Below are positions 8,544 through 17,629 of a stretch of 42,220 nt of DNA, one piece after another (position 1 is the stretch's first letter; each line of letters opens with the position of its first letter). A program made the translations under genes and the position numbers. The stretch is taken from contig JANXOV010000018.1 in NCBI GenBank assembly GCA_025357635.1, positions 1-42,220 on the forward strand, written 5' to 3'. A model generated the notes under the pieces. The model made no database searches, was not told the DNA's origin, and saw only the letters and a program-made list of their open reading frames with translations. The stretch comes from Pseudomonadota bacterium. GTDB lineage: Bacteria > Pseudomonadota > Gammaproteobacteria > Steroidobacterales > Steroidobacteraceae.

Positions 8544-9610
8544 GCAGGCCGCCGGAGGAGTTGCTGGATCTGGGGGAATTGCGCGATTCCGCGCGGCGAC
8601 TGCTCACCGACAGCCGTGAGCGCGCAACTTCCGCCGGGGAACTTTGGCAGACCATCGCCTCGCTCGGATGGCTGGGCATCGGCGTTACGCAGGTGCGGGG
8701 CGGCCTGGATCAGCCCTTCAGCGCTCTGGCGGTGCTGTACGAAGAGCTGGGCCGCGTATTGGCACCGCATGCCTTCATCGCATCCTCAGTCTGCCTGCAC
8801 TCGCTGGCAGGAGTGGTGGAGGAGCGAACGGCAGCGGACGGCCTCCTGCACCGTGCGATGCGGGGGGAGGTCATCCTTGCCGACCTGACAGCCGCAGGTG
8901 CCTCGGTGCAGGTGCATGGAGGGCTGCTGCAGGGGATCGTCTTCAATGTGTTCGACGCCGATCGTGCGACGCACCTGGTGCTGCGCGTCGATCACGAGGG
9001 CCCGCAGATCATCGGCGTCCCGATGCCGCATGCGGCCATCGCAATCGTGTGCCGGGCCGCCTGGGATGAATCCCGGGTGGTGGCGGATGTCCACTTCAAT
9101 GGCGTGGATGTTCAGGACACGTTGACGTTCGCGGCGGGATCTGCGGCACTCGCCGCGGCTTCCGCTATGGCCGCGCATCGTGACCTTGCGATGGCCTGCG
9201 ATGCGCTGGGTGGCGCGGAGGCGGTGTTTGCCGCGACGCTTCAGTATCTTCAGACGCGCCAGCAGTTCAATCGCCCGATTGCATCCTTCCAGGCCATCAA
9301 ACATCGCTGCGCCGATCTTGCGGCATCGCTGGCGGGTGCGCGTGCCCTGACGGTCGCCGCCGGCAGGCAGTTCACGGAACAGGAGGGTGACTGGCGCTCG
9401 GCGGCATCGGCCTGCCGGCTCTACGGCGGATCGGTCTACCGCGAGGTCAGTGAAGAAGCCATTCAACTGCATGGCGGCATTGGTTTTACTTGGGAGCACC
9501 ACTGTCACCGCCATCTGAAGCGCTCGCGCTGCAGCGATGTGCTGGGTGGCTTGCCCGATCAGCGCCGAGACGCGATCGCGCCGGCATTGTTCCGTGGCGC
9601 CCGCCACTAG
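8540..9610 (+). CDS. acyl-CoA dehydrogenase, shorter divergent subunit
   Basis: A 356-residue, more divergent acyl-CoA dehydrogenase. The middle domain has lost the usual FAD-binding TEP.AGSD motif. The C-terminal domain is recognisable by the helix YLQTRQQFNRPIASFQAIKH (about residue 235) and the segment EEAIQLHGGIGFTWEHHCHRH (about 310). The start ATG overlaps the stop of the preceding dehydrogenase by four bases, so translation is coupled. In heteromeric acyl-CoA dehydrogenases of steroid and related catabolism, one subunit keeps the full FAD site while the partner is degenerate like this one. The assignment to such a heteromer is inferred from pairing and divergence. Confidence 0.87.
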   Translation: MSRPPEELLDLGELRDSARRLLTDSRERATSAGELWQTIASLGWLGIGVTQVRGGLDQPFSALAVLYEELGRVLAPHAFIASSVCLHSLAGVVEERTAADGLLHRAMRGEVILADLTAAGASVQVHGGLLQGIVFNVFDADRATHLVLRVDHEGPQIIGVPMPHAAIAIVCRAAWDESRVVADVHFNGVDVQDTLTFAAGSAALAAASAMAAHRDLAMACDALGGAEAVFAATLQYLQTRQQFNRPIASFQAIKHRCADLAASLAGARALTVAAGRQFTEQEGDWRSAASACRLYGGSVYREVSEEAIQLHGGIGFTWEHHCHRHLKRSRCSDVLGGLPDQRRDAIAPALFRGARH

Positions 9611-9622
9611 GCGGGTTTCAAT

Positions 9623-9642
9623 GGGAGGAGGCGGTTCGCTTG
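9623..9642 (+). promoter_or_regulatory. strong ribosome-binding site before an in-frame TTG (alternative start of the AraC regulator)
   Basis: GGGAGGAGG at 9623-9631 is followed after 8 bases by TTG at 9640, in frame with the downstream AraC-type gene. This would lengthen that protein by 24 residues. It is a stronger ribosome site than the one before the ATG at 9712. Confidence 0.4.
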
Positions 9643-9711
9643 CAAATCAATCATCTGTCGCATATTGTCCGGACTCCAGGCGACATCGATCGCTCGATCT
9701 GGCGGGAGAGT

Positions 9712-10779
9712 ATGAAAGCCAAAGCTCGAAGGCGACAGGGACCTTCGGACGGCGTCGTCCGCTCCGAGGCGTTGCGGTTGTACTCGGAGGCGGTGGCCGC
9801 GTTGGGCGGTGATTCCGATGAGATGCTGCGCCTGGCGCGCATCGACCCCAGCGCGCTGTCAAAGTCTAATTCCGTCCTATCCTATCGTTCAATGATCCAC
9901 CTGCTCGAACGCACGGCGGCCGAACTCAATTGCCCTGATTTCGGGCTGCGGCTGGCCTCACGGCAGGGCGGCATCGTGGTGCTGGGACCCCTGGAGGTCG
10001 CCATGCGCAACTCCTCCACGGTGGGCGAGGCTTACCGCTATTGCGCCGGCCATCTGCAGGTCTATAGCCCCGTGGTGCAGATTCAGATCGAGGCCTGCCG
10101 ATCAAAAGAGCGGCATTTCATGCGCTTCGAGATTCTGTTGGACCGCGTGCCGCATCAGCGACAGGCGGTCGAAAACGCGCTGGGCTTGACGCACAACGCC
10201 GTGCTAACTCTGTCCGGCGGTCGCTTCGGCGCGCGCGAGGTGTGGTTCACACACAAGCAGCTGCTGCCCATTGCCAGCTACCAGCAGTTTTTCGACGGCC
10301 CGGTGCATTTCGACAAACCCTTCAATGCGGTGTTCTTCAACAGCAGCGATCTTGCGCAGGAGATTTCCGACCGCAATCCGCAGCTGTACGAAATGGCTTC
10401 CAGCTACATCGATGCGCAGTTTCCATCCGCTTCGCAGCACTTGGTCACGCGCGTGCATGCCATCGCCGCGCGGCTGCTGGTGCTGGGTCTGTGCAGCCAT
10501 GCTGAAATCGCCGCGCGGCTCAGCATGCATCCGCGCACCCTGCAGCGGCGCCTGCGCGAGGAAGGCACGAGTTTCGAGGAGATCAAGGACAACGTGCGCC
10601 GTGATGCGGCCGCGCGCTATCTCAGCGAAGGCGACATTCCCCTGACGCGTGTGGCAGCCCTGCTGGGCTACAGCGAGTCTTCGGTGCTGACGCGCAGCTG
10701 CAAGCGCTGGTTCGACAGTTCACCGCGCGAGATCCGCGAGGCGCCGGAGCTTACGTCGGAGGCGCGAACGCTGCGGTGA
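9712..10779 (+). CDS. AraC-family transcriptional regulator
   Basis: A 355-residue regulator from the ATG at 9712, which has GGGAG a few bases upstream; a TTG at 9640 with a better ribosome site is an alternative start. The N-terminal two thirds match the ligand-binding domain of OruR/ArgR-like AraC proteins (VLSYRSMIHLLERTAAEL, then CPDFGLRLASRQGG). The C-terminal 90 residues are the two helix-turn-helix motifs, including LSMHPRTLQRRLREEGTSFEEI and VAALLGYSESSVLTRSCKRWF. It lies inside the catabolic cluster, between dehydrogenase and ligase genes, and overlaps the ligase start by four bases. It probably controls the cluster in response to a pathway intermediate; neither ligand nor operator is visible. 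Confidence 0.9.
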   Translation: MKAKARRRQGPSDGVVRSEALRLYSEAVAALGGDSDEMLRLARIDPSALSKSNSVLSYRSMIHLLERTAAELNCPDFGLRLASRQGGIVVLGPLEVAMRNSSTVGEAYRYCAGHLQVYSPVVQIQIEACRSKERHFMRFEILLDRVPHQRQAVENALGLTHNAVLTLSGGRFGAREVWFTHKQLLPIASYQQFFDGPVHFDKPFNAVFFNSSDLAQEISDRNPQLYEMASSYIDAQFPSASQHLVTRVHAIAARLLVLGLCSHAEIAARLSMHPRTLQRRLREEGTSFEEIKDNVRRDAAARYLSEGDIPLTRVAALLGYSESSVLTRSCKRWFDSSPREIREAPELTSEARTLR

Positions 10780-12425
10780 CCGCCATCGAATCACGGCGGG
10801 ATGTGGGTGGTTGGAACATCCGCTGGAATCCGGATCTGGCGGCACAGGCGGTCGCAGGCGGCGACTGGCCCAATCTCACTGTGGCTCAATTCGCTCAGCA
10901 GCGCACCCAGGCGCATGCCGGACGAGTGCTGTTGATCGACGGCGGGCGAAGCTTGAGCTGCGGGGAGCTGTACGACTGCGCACTGCGATTGGCGGGATAC
11001 TTTCTGGCGATGGGTTTGCGCGCCGGCGATGTCGTGTCGTTCCAGCTGCCGAATTGGTGGGAAGCGAGCGTCATCGATCTGGCGGCAGCGATGACGGGCG
11101 TCGTAACCAACCCGATCGTGCCCATGAATCGCGACGCCGAAGTCACCTACATGCTCAACGAGTCGCACACCCGGCTGCTGTTTATCCCGGGCGTGTTCCG
11201 CAACTTCGATTACGCACAGATGCTACAGCGGATTACGCCCTCCCTGGACAGGCCGCCGACCGTCGTTCTGGTGCGTGCCGCAGGCGCCGGTTTCGTCGAA
11301 TTGGATGCGGTGCTGCAGGCGGCCGCGCCGCTGCGGGAGCTGCGGGCGGTGGATCCGGACGCCGTCAAGCTGCTGATGTACACCTCCGGCACCACCGGCC
11401 GGCCCAAGGGCGTGCTCCACTCCCACAACACGTTTCATGCCGATGCGCGCAAGATGCAGCCGGCCATGGGGTTGACGGCCGAGGACGTCGTCTTTTGTCC
11501 TTCCCCGATCACGCACATCAGCGGGTATCTGTGGGCCTTGAACGTGCCGTGGTGCGCCGACATGCCGGCCGTGATGCTGGATACCTGGGACCCGGAAGTT
11601 GCCTTCGATCTCATGCTGGCCCATCGCTGCGCTTTTTCCGTGGGCGCCACGCCGTTTTTGCAGGGACTGGTGAGCGTGGCCAAGCGGCGCTCGGCATCGC
11701 TGCCGCACTTGAAGTCCTTCATGTGCGGTGGTGCGTCGGTGCCGCCCAGCCTTATTTATGAGGCCGCCGAGGTGTTTCCCCACTGCATCCCCTGGCGGAC
11801 GTTCGGCGCCACCGAGGTGCCGACGCTGACCGGTCCGCCGTCCTCGCGCGCCGGCCTTCGGTTTGCCGCCGAGACCGATGGGCGCTTGAATCGCTCGCAG
11901 ATCAAGATCGCCGATCTGCAGACCGGAGCGTTGTTGGCGCCGGGTGAGGAAGGAGAGATCCTGGCGCGGGAACCGAGCATGGCGCTGGGCTATGCGCGCG
12001 ATGAGGACAACCAGGGTGCCTACGATGAAGAGGGATTCTTCCGCATGGGCGATATCGGTCGCCTGCTGGAGGACGGCCATCTCGTCTGCACCGGCCGCAA
12101 GAAAGATCTGATCATTCGCGCCGGCGAGAACATCAGCGCCAAGGAAATCGAGGATGTGCTGTATCGCTCCGGACGAGTCAGCGAAGTGGCCGTCGTGTCC
12201 ATGCCCAGTCAGAAAACCGGCGAGGCGATCTGCGCGTTCATCGTGCCGCGCGAGGGCGATGCGCCCGATCTGGCCGAGGCGGCGGCCATCATCACTGCGG
12301 CGGGCCTCGCGCGTCAAAAGACACCAGCCCATGTCCAGCGGGTGGCGGAGTTGCCGAAGACCGTGTCCGGCAAGGTCCGCAAGGATGTCCTGCGCGAAAC
12401 GGCCAAGGCCTTTCGCCTGGATTGA
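10776..12425 (+). CDS. acyl-CoA ligase (AMP-forming)
   Basis: A 549-residue member of the ANL adenylating superfamily that would activate a carboxylic acid to its CoA thioester with ATP. The P-loop-like motif MYTSGTTGRPKGV (about 201-213), FGATEVP (near 345), the hinge aspartate in GFFRMGDIG and the C-terminal catalytic lysine in SGKVRKD (about K533) are all present. It begins with GTG in the GTGA overlap with the regulator stop. It resembles the FadD/cyclohexanecarboxylate-CoA ligase branch more than acetyl-CoA synthetase, but the substrate is not determined. It probably supplies the CoA ester used by the surrounding dehydrogenases and thiolase. Confidence 0.93.
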   Translation: MTAIESRRDVGGWNIRWNPDLAAQAVAGGDWPNLTVAQFAQQRTQAHAGRVLLIDGGRSLSCGELYDCALRLAGYFLAMGLRAGDVVSFQLPNWWEASVIDLAAAMTGVVTNPIVPMNRDAEVTYMLNESHTRLLFIPGVFRNFDYAQMLQRITPSLDRPPTVVLVRAAGAGFVELDAVLQAAAPLRELRAVDPDAVKLLMYTSGTTGRPKGVLHSHNTFHADARKMQPAMGLTAEDVVFCPSPITHISGYLWALNVPWCADMPAVMLDTWDPEVAFDLMLAHRCAFSVGATPFLQGLVSVAKRRSASLPHLKSFMCGGASVPPSLIYEAAEVFPHCIPWRTFGATEVPTLTGPPSSRAGLRFAAETDGRLNRSQIKIADLQTGALLAPGEEGEILAREPSMALGYARDEDNQGAYDEEGFFRMGDIGRLLEDGHLVCTGRKKDLIIRAGENISAKEIEDVLYRSGRVSEVAVVSMPSQKTGEAICAFIVPREGDAPDLAEAAAIITAAGLARQKTPAHVQRVAELPKTVSGKVRKDVLRETAKAFRLD

Positions 12426-12596
12426 GCGATCCGCAGTGGCCTTCGTCTGGGGTGCCTCTTTTGTCGCACCGAATCAAGACGCCTGCAGGGGCTCAACCTA
12501 ACCTTCACGAGGGCGAACCGGCACAGAACGGACCTGCGGTACGGCGCCTTGCGACAACAGGGATTCCAGCAGGGGCATTTCGGAAGGCAATCTTTC

Positions 12597-13940
12597 ATGA
12601 AATCATTTTCTCCAGACGAGGTGCGCGATGACTTCGTGCCCAAAGAGGTGTTCTACAGTTCCGAATTCGCCAAGCTCGAAGCGGAGCGGCTTTGGCCATT
12701 CGCCTGGCAGATCGCCTGCCGGCTGGAGGAAATTCCCAAGGTAGGTGAATACGTCACCTACGACATTCTCGACGATTCGATCATCGTCGTGCGCACGAGC
12801 CCGACGGCCGTCAAGGCCTACCACAACTCCTGCCCGCACCGGGGCCGCCAGCTCACCGAAGGATGCGGGCATACGACACAGTTCGTGTGCCGCTTTCACG
12901 GCTGGCGCTTCGATCTGGAGGGTAACAACACGCTGGTCGTCGACCGCGAAGACTGGGGCGATTGTCTTCGCGCCGAGGATATCCGGCTCAAGGAAGTGCA
13001 GGTCGGTTTCTGGGGCGGATTCGTGTTCATCAACATGGATAAGAATTGCGAACCCCTGCAGCGTTTCCTCGAGCCCATCGATGAGTACTGCTCGCGCTTC
13101 GAGTTCGACAAACTGCGCTTCCGTTGGTACAAGACCGCAATCATGCCGGCGAACTGGAAGACCGTCCTGGAGTTCTTCAACGAGTTCTATCACGTCCAGC
13201 AGACCCACCATCAGTTGCTGCCGTTCACCAACGACTATTCCAACAGCGACGGGTTCGGCCGGCACGGCGCCATGTGGTATCCCGCCAGCGGTGCGCTGCC
13301 GCTGTCGCGCTCACCGCGGCTGGCACCGAAGGATGAGCCGGACTTTCGCAACCTCGTGCTCAATTTCGTCGAGACCTTCAACCGCGATTTGAAAGCGATG
13401 GTGACTGAGCGCAACTATCACGCGACCCAGCGATTGCGCGAGGAGGTGTCCGCCACGGCCTCCCCGGTGGAGGTGCTCACCAAGTGGGTGCAGTTCCAGA
13501 TCGAGGCAGCGGAGGCTGATGGGTCAGGATGGCCCCAGGGACTTACGCCGGAATACATCGACCGCTCCAAACTGGACTGGCATGTGTTTCCCAACACCAT
13601 CTATCTGCATGGGTTCGTCGATGGTGTGCTGTGGTATCGGGTGCGGCCCAATGGCAAGGACCCGGAGAGCTGCATCTTTGACGTGTGGTCCTTGCAGCGC
13701 TACGGGCCGGGTCTGGCGCCGCCATTGAAGCGCGAGTTCCACGAGAACTGGCGCGATGGCGACTGGCCGCTGATATTCCGGCAGGACTTTGCCAATCTGG
13801 GCGCCGTGCAGAGAGGCTTGAAGTCGCGCGGCTTTGCAGGGGGGCGCACGAATCCGGTGCAGGAACGCGCGATCACCAATTTTCACCGGGTGCTGCGCAA
13901 GTTCCTGATCGACACGGGCGGCAAGTCGGGCGGGATCTGA
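12597..13940 (+). CDS. Rieske non-haem iron oxygenase, catalytic subunit (catabolic cluster)
   Basis: A 447-residue ring-hydroxylating-type oxygenase. The [2Fe-2S] ligands are C79, H81 (CPHRG) and C98, H101 (CRFHGW). The mononuclear iron site is in NEFYHVQQTHH, with H199 and H204 and glutamate 196 where most dioxygenases have the bridging aspartate. A late RQDF supplies the probable third carboxylate ligand. The ATG at 12597 has GGAAGG 8 bases upstream; a longer frame from 12549 is not needed. About 170 bases separate it from the ligase, so it may have its own promoter. No ferredoxin or reductase is encoded nearby. It would hydroxylate or demethylate the substrate; which one is unknown. Confidence 0.93.
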   Translation: MKSFSPDEVRDDFVPKEVFYSSEFAKLEAERLWPFAWQIACRLEEIPKVGEYVTYDILDDSIIVVRTSPTAVKAYHNSCPHRGRQLTEGCGHTTQFVCRFHGWRFDLEGNNTLVVDREDWGDCLRAEDIRLKEVQVGFWGGFVFINMDKNCEPLQRFLEPIDEYCSRFEFDKLRFRWYKTAIMPANWKTVLEFFNEFYHVQQTHHQLLPFTNDYSNSDGFGRHGAMWYPASGALPLSRSPRLAPKDEPDFRNLVLNFVETFNRDLKAMVTERNYHATQRLREEVSATASPVEVLTKWVQFQIEAAEADGSGWPQGLTPEYIDRSKLDWHVFPNTIYLHGFVDGVLWYRVRPNGKDPESCIFDVWSLQRYGPGLAPPLKREFHENWRDGDWPLIFRQDFANLGAVQRGLKSRGFAGGRTNPVQERAITNFHRVLRKFLIDTGGKSGGI

Positions 13941-13956
13941 GTCATCAGGAATACTC

Positions 13957-14484
13957 ATGGACAGCGTTGACATACAAACCGTTTGGGATCATCTGCAGAT
14001 TCAAAAGCAGCTTGCCACCTACTGCCGCGCCATCGACCGGTGCGATGCGGCATTGCTCAAGTCGGTGTATTGGCCCGATGCGTACGAAGACCACGGCCTG
14101 TATCAGGGCAACGCCTGGGGGTTCGCCGATTTCATCGTGCCGTTGCTGTCGGGCATGAAGGTGACGATTCACCAGATCAGCAATGTCTTGATCGAATTAG
14201 AGGGTGCCAAGGCCGCCGTGGAAACCTACGTCATGGCGTATCACTTGATGGATGATCCGCAAAAAGGGCCGATGGAACTCATCGTCGGCGGACGCTACCT
14301 GGACAAGTTCGAGCGACGCGAAGGACAGTGGCGCATCGCTGACCGTCTGTTCGTGCTGGATTGGAATCAGAACCAACCGGCCACGGGTGATTGGAATTCC
14401 GGCCTCATCGCGCTGTTGAAGACACGCGGGTCGCACGACCCGCAGGACCCGAGCTACCGTTATTTCCCGCAACGCAACGCGTGA
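13957..14484 (+). CDS. SnoaL-like (NTF2-fold) protein
   Basis: A 175-residue protein with the start pattern of the SnoaL-like family: LATYCRAIDRCDAALLKSVY followed by WPDAYEDHG and, later, a TIHQISN strand. Members are small cone-shaped domains that act as dehydratases, isomerases or hydroxylases; the beta subunits of ring-hydroxylating dioxygenases share the same fold. It starts 17 bases after the Rieske gene, with AGGA upstream. It may be a beta-like partner of that oxygenase or a separate isomerase/dehydratase. The DH and HQ pairs fit an acid-base active site, but this is not proof of catalysis. Confidence 0.82.
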   Translation: MDSVDIQTVWDHLQIQKQLATYCRAIDRCDAALLKSVYWPDAYEDHGLYQGNAWGFADFIVPLLSGMKVTIHQISNVLIELEGAKAAVETYVMAYHLMDDPQKGPMELIVGGRYLDKFERREGQWRIADRLFVLDWNQNQPATGDWNSGLIALLKTRGSHDPQDPSYRYFPQRNA

Positions 14485-14494
14485 GGATCGGACG

Positions 14495-15256
14495 ATGAGT
14501 GCATTGTTCACGGGCAAGGTCGTGATCGTAACCGGTGCCGGCGGAGCGATCGGACGCGCCGCGGCGCTGGGGTTTGCCGCGGAGGGAGCCAGCGTCACGG
14601 TGTGCGATCTGCGCGAAGAGCCGGCGATGCAAACCGTCGAGGCCATCCGGCGCGCCGGCGGCCAGGCGACGCTGGCGGTGGCCGATGTGTCCGTGTCCGA
14701 CGAGGTCGAGCGAATGGTGCAGACGACCGTGCAGACTTTCGGCGGACTGGACTGCGCGTTCAACAATGCCGGCATCACGCATCCTGAAGATTCGCTGTGG
14801 GACGAAGCGGTGTTCCGCAAGATCCTGGATGTGAATCTGGTCAGCCAGATGCTGTGCATGAAATTCGAGATTCCGCATATGCTCGCCCGCGGCAAGGGCT
14901 CCATCGTGAACATGTCGTCCATCATGGGAGTCATCAGCCAGCGTGAGCCGATCCTGCAGGGTTACACCTCCAGCAAGCACGCCACCATTGGCCTTACCAA
15001 GGCGGCGGCGCTCCAATATGCCAGGTCCAATATCCGGGTCAATGCCCTATGCCCGGGTGTGACCCGCAGCCCGATGGTCGATGCCGCGATGGCCATGAGC
15101 GATGCCATTCGCGAGGCGCTGTCCAACTATGCCCCGCTCAGAGGCGTGGCCGAGCCTGCGGAAATCGCCGAGTGTGCGATCTGGTTGTGTTCAGACAAGT
15201 CCAGTTTTGTGACCGGGCATGCGCTGGTGGCCGATGGGGGATATACGGCGCAATGA
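14495..15256 (+). CDS. short-chain dehydrogenase/reductase (SDR)
   Basis: A 253-residue classical SDR. The nucleotide-binding TGAGGAIG is at residues 13-20, NNAG at about 90-93, the catalytic serine around 141-142 (NMSSIMG), and Y157 with K161 (YTSSK). The aspartate in VCDLR after the second strand favours NAD over NADP. GHALVADGGYT near the end is typical. It starts 11 bases after the SnoaL-like gene behind AGGA, and its stop overlaps the next dehydrogenase start. It probably oxidises an alcohol formed by the oxygenase or a 3-hydroxyacyl-CoA; the substrate is unknown. Confidence 0.92.
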   Translation: MSALFTGKVVIVTGAGGAIGRAAALGFAAEGASVTVCDLREEPAMQTVEAIRRAGGQATLAVADVSVSDEVERMVQTTVQTFGGLDCAFNNAGITHPEDSLWDEAVFRKILDVNLVSQMLCMKFEIPHMLARGKGSIVNMSSIMGVISQREPILQGYTSSKHATIGLTKAAALQYARSNIRVNALCPGVTRSPMVDAAMAMSDAIREALSNYAPLRGVAEPAEIAECAIWLCSDKSSFVTGHALVADGGYTAQ

Positions 15257-16416
15257 CGCCCGCAAATCCGCCGCGGCCGCCGTACCTCGATTCCGATGAG
15301 ATGCGGATGTTTGAAGACTCCGTCGATGCGTTCCTGGACGCTCATGCGGGACCGGCGGAAACGGCGCGCTGGCGAACTGACGGTTTCGTGTCCCAGGAGA
15401 TGTGGCGCAGGGCTGGAAAGGCCGGCTTGCTGGGTCTATCGGTACCGGAAGTTTACGGTGGAGCGGGCGTGGATTTCCGCTACGACGCCGTGCTCATGGA
15501 GCGACTGGGCATAAAGCATGCGCTGAACTTTGCCATCCCACTGCACAATGCGGTGGTGGCGCCGTATCTGATCTCCTATGCAAGTGATGCGCAAAAGCGT
15601 CGCTGGCTGCCTGACGTGGTGTCCGGCAACTCTCTCCTGGCGATCGCCATGACCGAGCCGGCGGCAGGGTCGGACTTGCAGGGAATGAAGACCAGTGCGA
15701 GGCGCGACGGTGAACACTACTTGATCAATGGCCAGAAGACCTTCATCTCCAACGGGCACCATGCCTCGCTCATCATCGTTGCCGCCAAGACTGACGCGAG
15801 CGCCGGCGCCAAGGGCATTTCACTCTTTGTCGTCGAGACCGAGAGCGTCAGCGGCTTCACGCGCGGACCGCTTCTGCAGAAGTTGGGTCAGGAGGGGCGT
15901 GACACCGCAGAACTGTTCTTCAATGACATGCGCGTGCCAGCCGAAAATCTTCTCGGTGGAGTGGAGGGGCGCGGCTTTGCCATGCTCATGGAAAAGCTGC
16001 CACAGGAGCGCCTGGTGATTGCCTGGCAGGCGTTGGGCATGATCAAGGCGGCTCTGCGCGCCACCATTGATTACGTGCGCGAACGCAAGGCTTTCGGCAA
16101 GGCTGTCATGGATTATCAAAACACGCAGTTCAAGCTGGCCGAATGCAAGACGCAGGCGACGATTGCAGAAGTGTTCTTGCATCATTGCACCGAGAGGTTG
16201 CTTGCGGGGACGCTGGATGCCTCGACTGCTTCGATGGCCAAATATTGGGTCACCGAGGCTCAGGCGCGAATCATCGACGAATGTCTGCAATTGTTTGGCG
16301 GCTACGGCTACATGCTCGAGTATCCGATCGCCGAAATGTACAAGGACGCGCGCGGCTACCGTATCTATGGCGGGAGCAATGAAATCATGAAGCTGCTGAT
16401 TGCGCGGTCGCTGTAG
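15253..16416 (+). CDS. acyl-CoA dehydrogenase (long-chain/isovaleryl-like active site)
   Basis: A 387-residue full-length acyl-CoA dehydrogenase. AIAMTEPAAGSDLQGMKT (about 133) and NGQKTFISNG are the FAD/substrate motifs. KLPQERLVIAW carries the glutamate used as catalytic base by long-chain and isovaleryl-CoA dehydrogenases, while RIYGGSNEIMK has glycine at the medium-chain glutamate position. The ATG overlaps the SDR stop by four bases; the frame extends upstream inside the SDR, but that part is not coding. It is the third acyl-CoA dehydrogenase of the cluster and probably acts on a different, possibly branched or shortened, acyl-CoA. Confidence 0.94.
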   Translation: MTPANPPRPPYLDSDEMRMFEDSVDAFLDAHAGPAETARWRTDGFVSQEMWRRAGKAGLLGLSVPEVYGGAGVDFRYDAVLMERLGIKHALNFAIPLHNAVVAPYLISYASDAQKRRWLPDVVSGNSLLAIAMTEPAAGSDLQGMKTSARRDGEHYLINGQKTFISNGHHASLIIVAAKTDASAGAKGISLFVVETESVSGFTRGPLLQKLGQEGRDTAELFFNDMRVPAENLLGGVEGRGFAMLMEKLPQERLVIAWQALGMIKAALRATIDYVRERKAFGKAVMDYQNTQFKLAECKTQATIAEVFLHHCTERLLAGTLDASTASMAKYWVTEAQARIIDECLQLFGGYGYMLEYPIAEMYKDARGYRIYGGSNEIMKLLIARSL

Positions 16417-16434
16417 TGAAGGCGAGGACAGGCG

Positions 16435-17616
16435 ATGCATAGAGACCCGGTGATCGTCGATATCGTGCGCTCGCCGATCGGGCGCGGCAAAGTCGGCGGC
16501 GCCTTGTCCGCCGTTCACCCGGTCGACCTGCTGTCCCAGACGATTGCTGCGCTGGTCGCCCGAAACAATCTGGATCCCGGCTCGGTTGACGATGTCATCA
16601 TCGGTTGCGTGAGCCAGGCGGGTGAGCAGGCGGTTCCGGTGGGCCGTACGGCGTGGCTGGCCGCCGGGTTTCCCGTCCATGTGCCCTCGACCACCGTTGA
16701 ACGCCGATGCGGTTCGAGCCAGCAGGCCGTTCACTTTGGGGCGCAGGGTATCGCCGCCGGTGCCTACGATATCGTCATTGCCGGCGGGGTCGAATCGATG
16801 AGCCGCGTGCCGATGGGCAGCGCGCGCATGGGAAAAGAGCCGCATGGCGAATTGTTTGCGAAGCGATTTCCGCAAGGGATGGTTGGGCAGGGAGTGTCCG
16901 CTGAATTGATCGCAGCGCGCTGGGGAATCAGCCGCTTCGAGGTGGACGAGTATTCGATGCGATCGCATGCATTGGCCGCCAAATGCGCAGCTTCAGGGGG
17001 CTTTGATCAGGAGATCGTGTCCATAGAAACCCCCGCAGGCGCGTTATCAAGAGATGAAACGATTCGTCCGGGCACAAGCATCGACGGCTTGGCCAAGCTT
17101 GCGCCATCTTTCGCCGAATCCAATCTATCGACTAGGTTTCCAGAGATAAACTGGAAAATGACCGCAGGCAACTCCTCGCAGATCGCCGATGGAGCCGCGG
17201 TGGCGTTGCTGATGACGCAGTCCATGGCGATCCGGCTGGGACTTCGAGCCCGGGCACGCTTCGTTGCCTTCGATGTGATCGGTGACGATCCATTGCTGAT
17301 GCTGAGCGCCCCCATTCCGGCCACCCGACGGGTATTGCGAAAGGCGGAAATGACGATCGATCAGATCGATCATTTTGAGGTCAACGAGGCATTTGCGCCC
17401 GTTCCGCTGGCATGGCTCAAGGAGTTCCAGGCTGACCCCGGTCGACTCAATCCTCGCGGTGGAGCGATCGCTCTGGGTCATCCACTGGGCGCGTCCGGCG
17501 CGCGTCTGATGGCGACGATGTTGAACGGCCTTGAACAATCGGGCGGCAGATTCGGACTGCAAACCATGTGCGAGGCCGGTGGTCTTGCCAATGCAACCAT
17601 CATCGAGTGCCTCTGA
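16435..17616 (+). CDS. thiolase (acetyl-CoA acyltransferase family)
   Basis: A 393-residue degradative-type thiolase. The nucleophile is C92 in VERRCGSSQQAVHFG; NEAF is at about 317-320, the catalytic histidine in GHPLGASGAR at about 349, and the second cysteine in MCEAGG at about 379. All catalytic residues are thus present. GAGGA-like sequence lies 6 bases before the ATG. The enzyme would cleave a 3-ketoacyl-CoA with CoA to release acetyl-CoA or propionyl-CoA. It resembles the FadA5/FadA6 type by overall pattern, though this cannot be confirmed here. It follows the third dehydrogenase by 18 bases. Confidence 0.94.
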   Translation: MHRDPVIVDIVRSPIGRGKVGGALSAVHPVDLLSQTIAALVARNNLDPGSVDDVIIGCVSQAGEQAVPVGRTAWLAAGFPVHVPSTTVERRCGSSQQAVHFGAQGIAAGAYDIVIAGGVESMSRVPMGSARMGKEPHGELFAKRFPQGMVGQGVSAELIAARWGISRFEVDEYSMRSHALAAKCAASGGFDQEIVSIETPAGALSRDETIRPGTSIDGLAKLAPSFAESNLSTRFPEINWKMTAGNSSQIADGAAVALLMTQSMAIRLGLRARARFVAFDVIGDDPLLMLSAPIPATRRVLRKAEMTIDQIDHFEVNEAFAPVPLAWLKEFQADPGRLNPRGGAIALGHPLGASGARLMATMLNGLEQSGGRFGLQTMCEAGGLANATIIECL

Positions 17617-17629
17617 CGGGGATTTTCCT

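Noticed and set aside
11223-12332. 369-codon minus-strand open frame under the acyl-CoA ligase
   Set aside because: Antisense shadow caused by high GC; the ligase on the other strand has all motifs.
12597-13940. Naming the Rieske oxygenase KshA or another steroid enzyme
   Set aside because: Motifs show the Rieske family only; no diagnostic feature for 9-alpha-hydroxylation and no KshB reductase in the window.
15820-16968. 382-codon minus-strand open frame across the third dehydrogenase and the thiolase
   Set aside because: It spans two well-supported genes in antisense and shows no domain.
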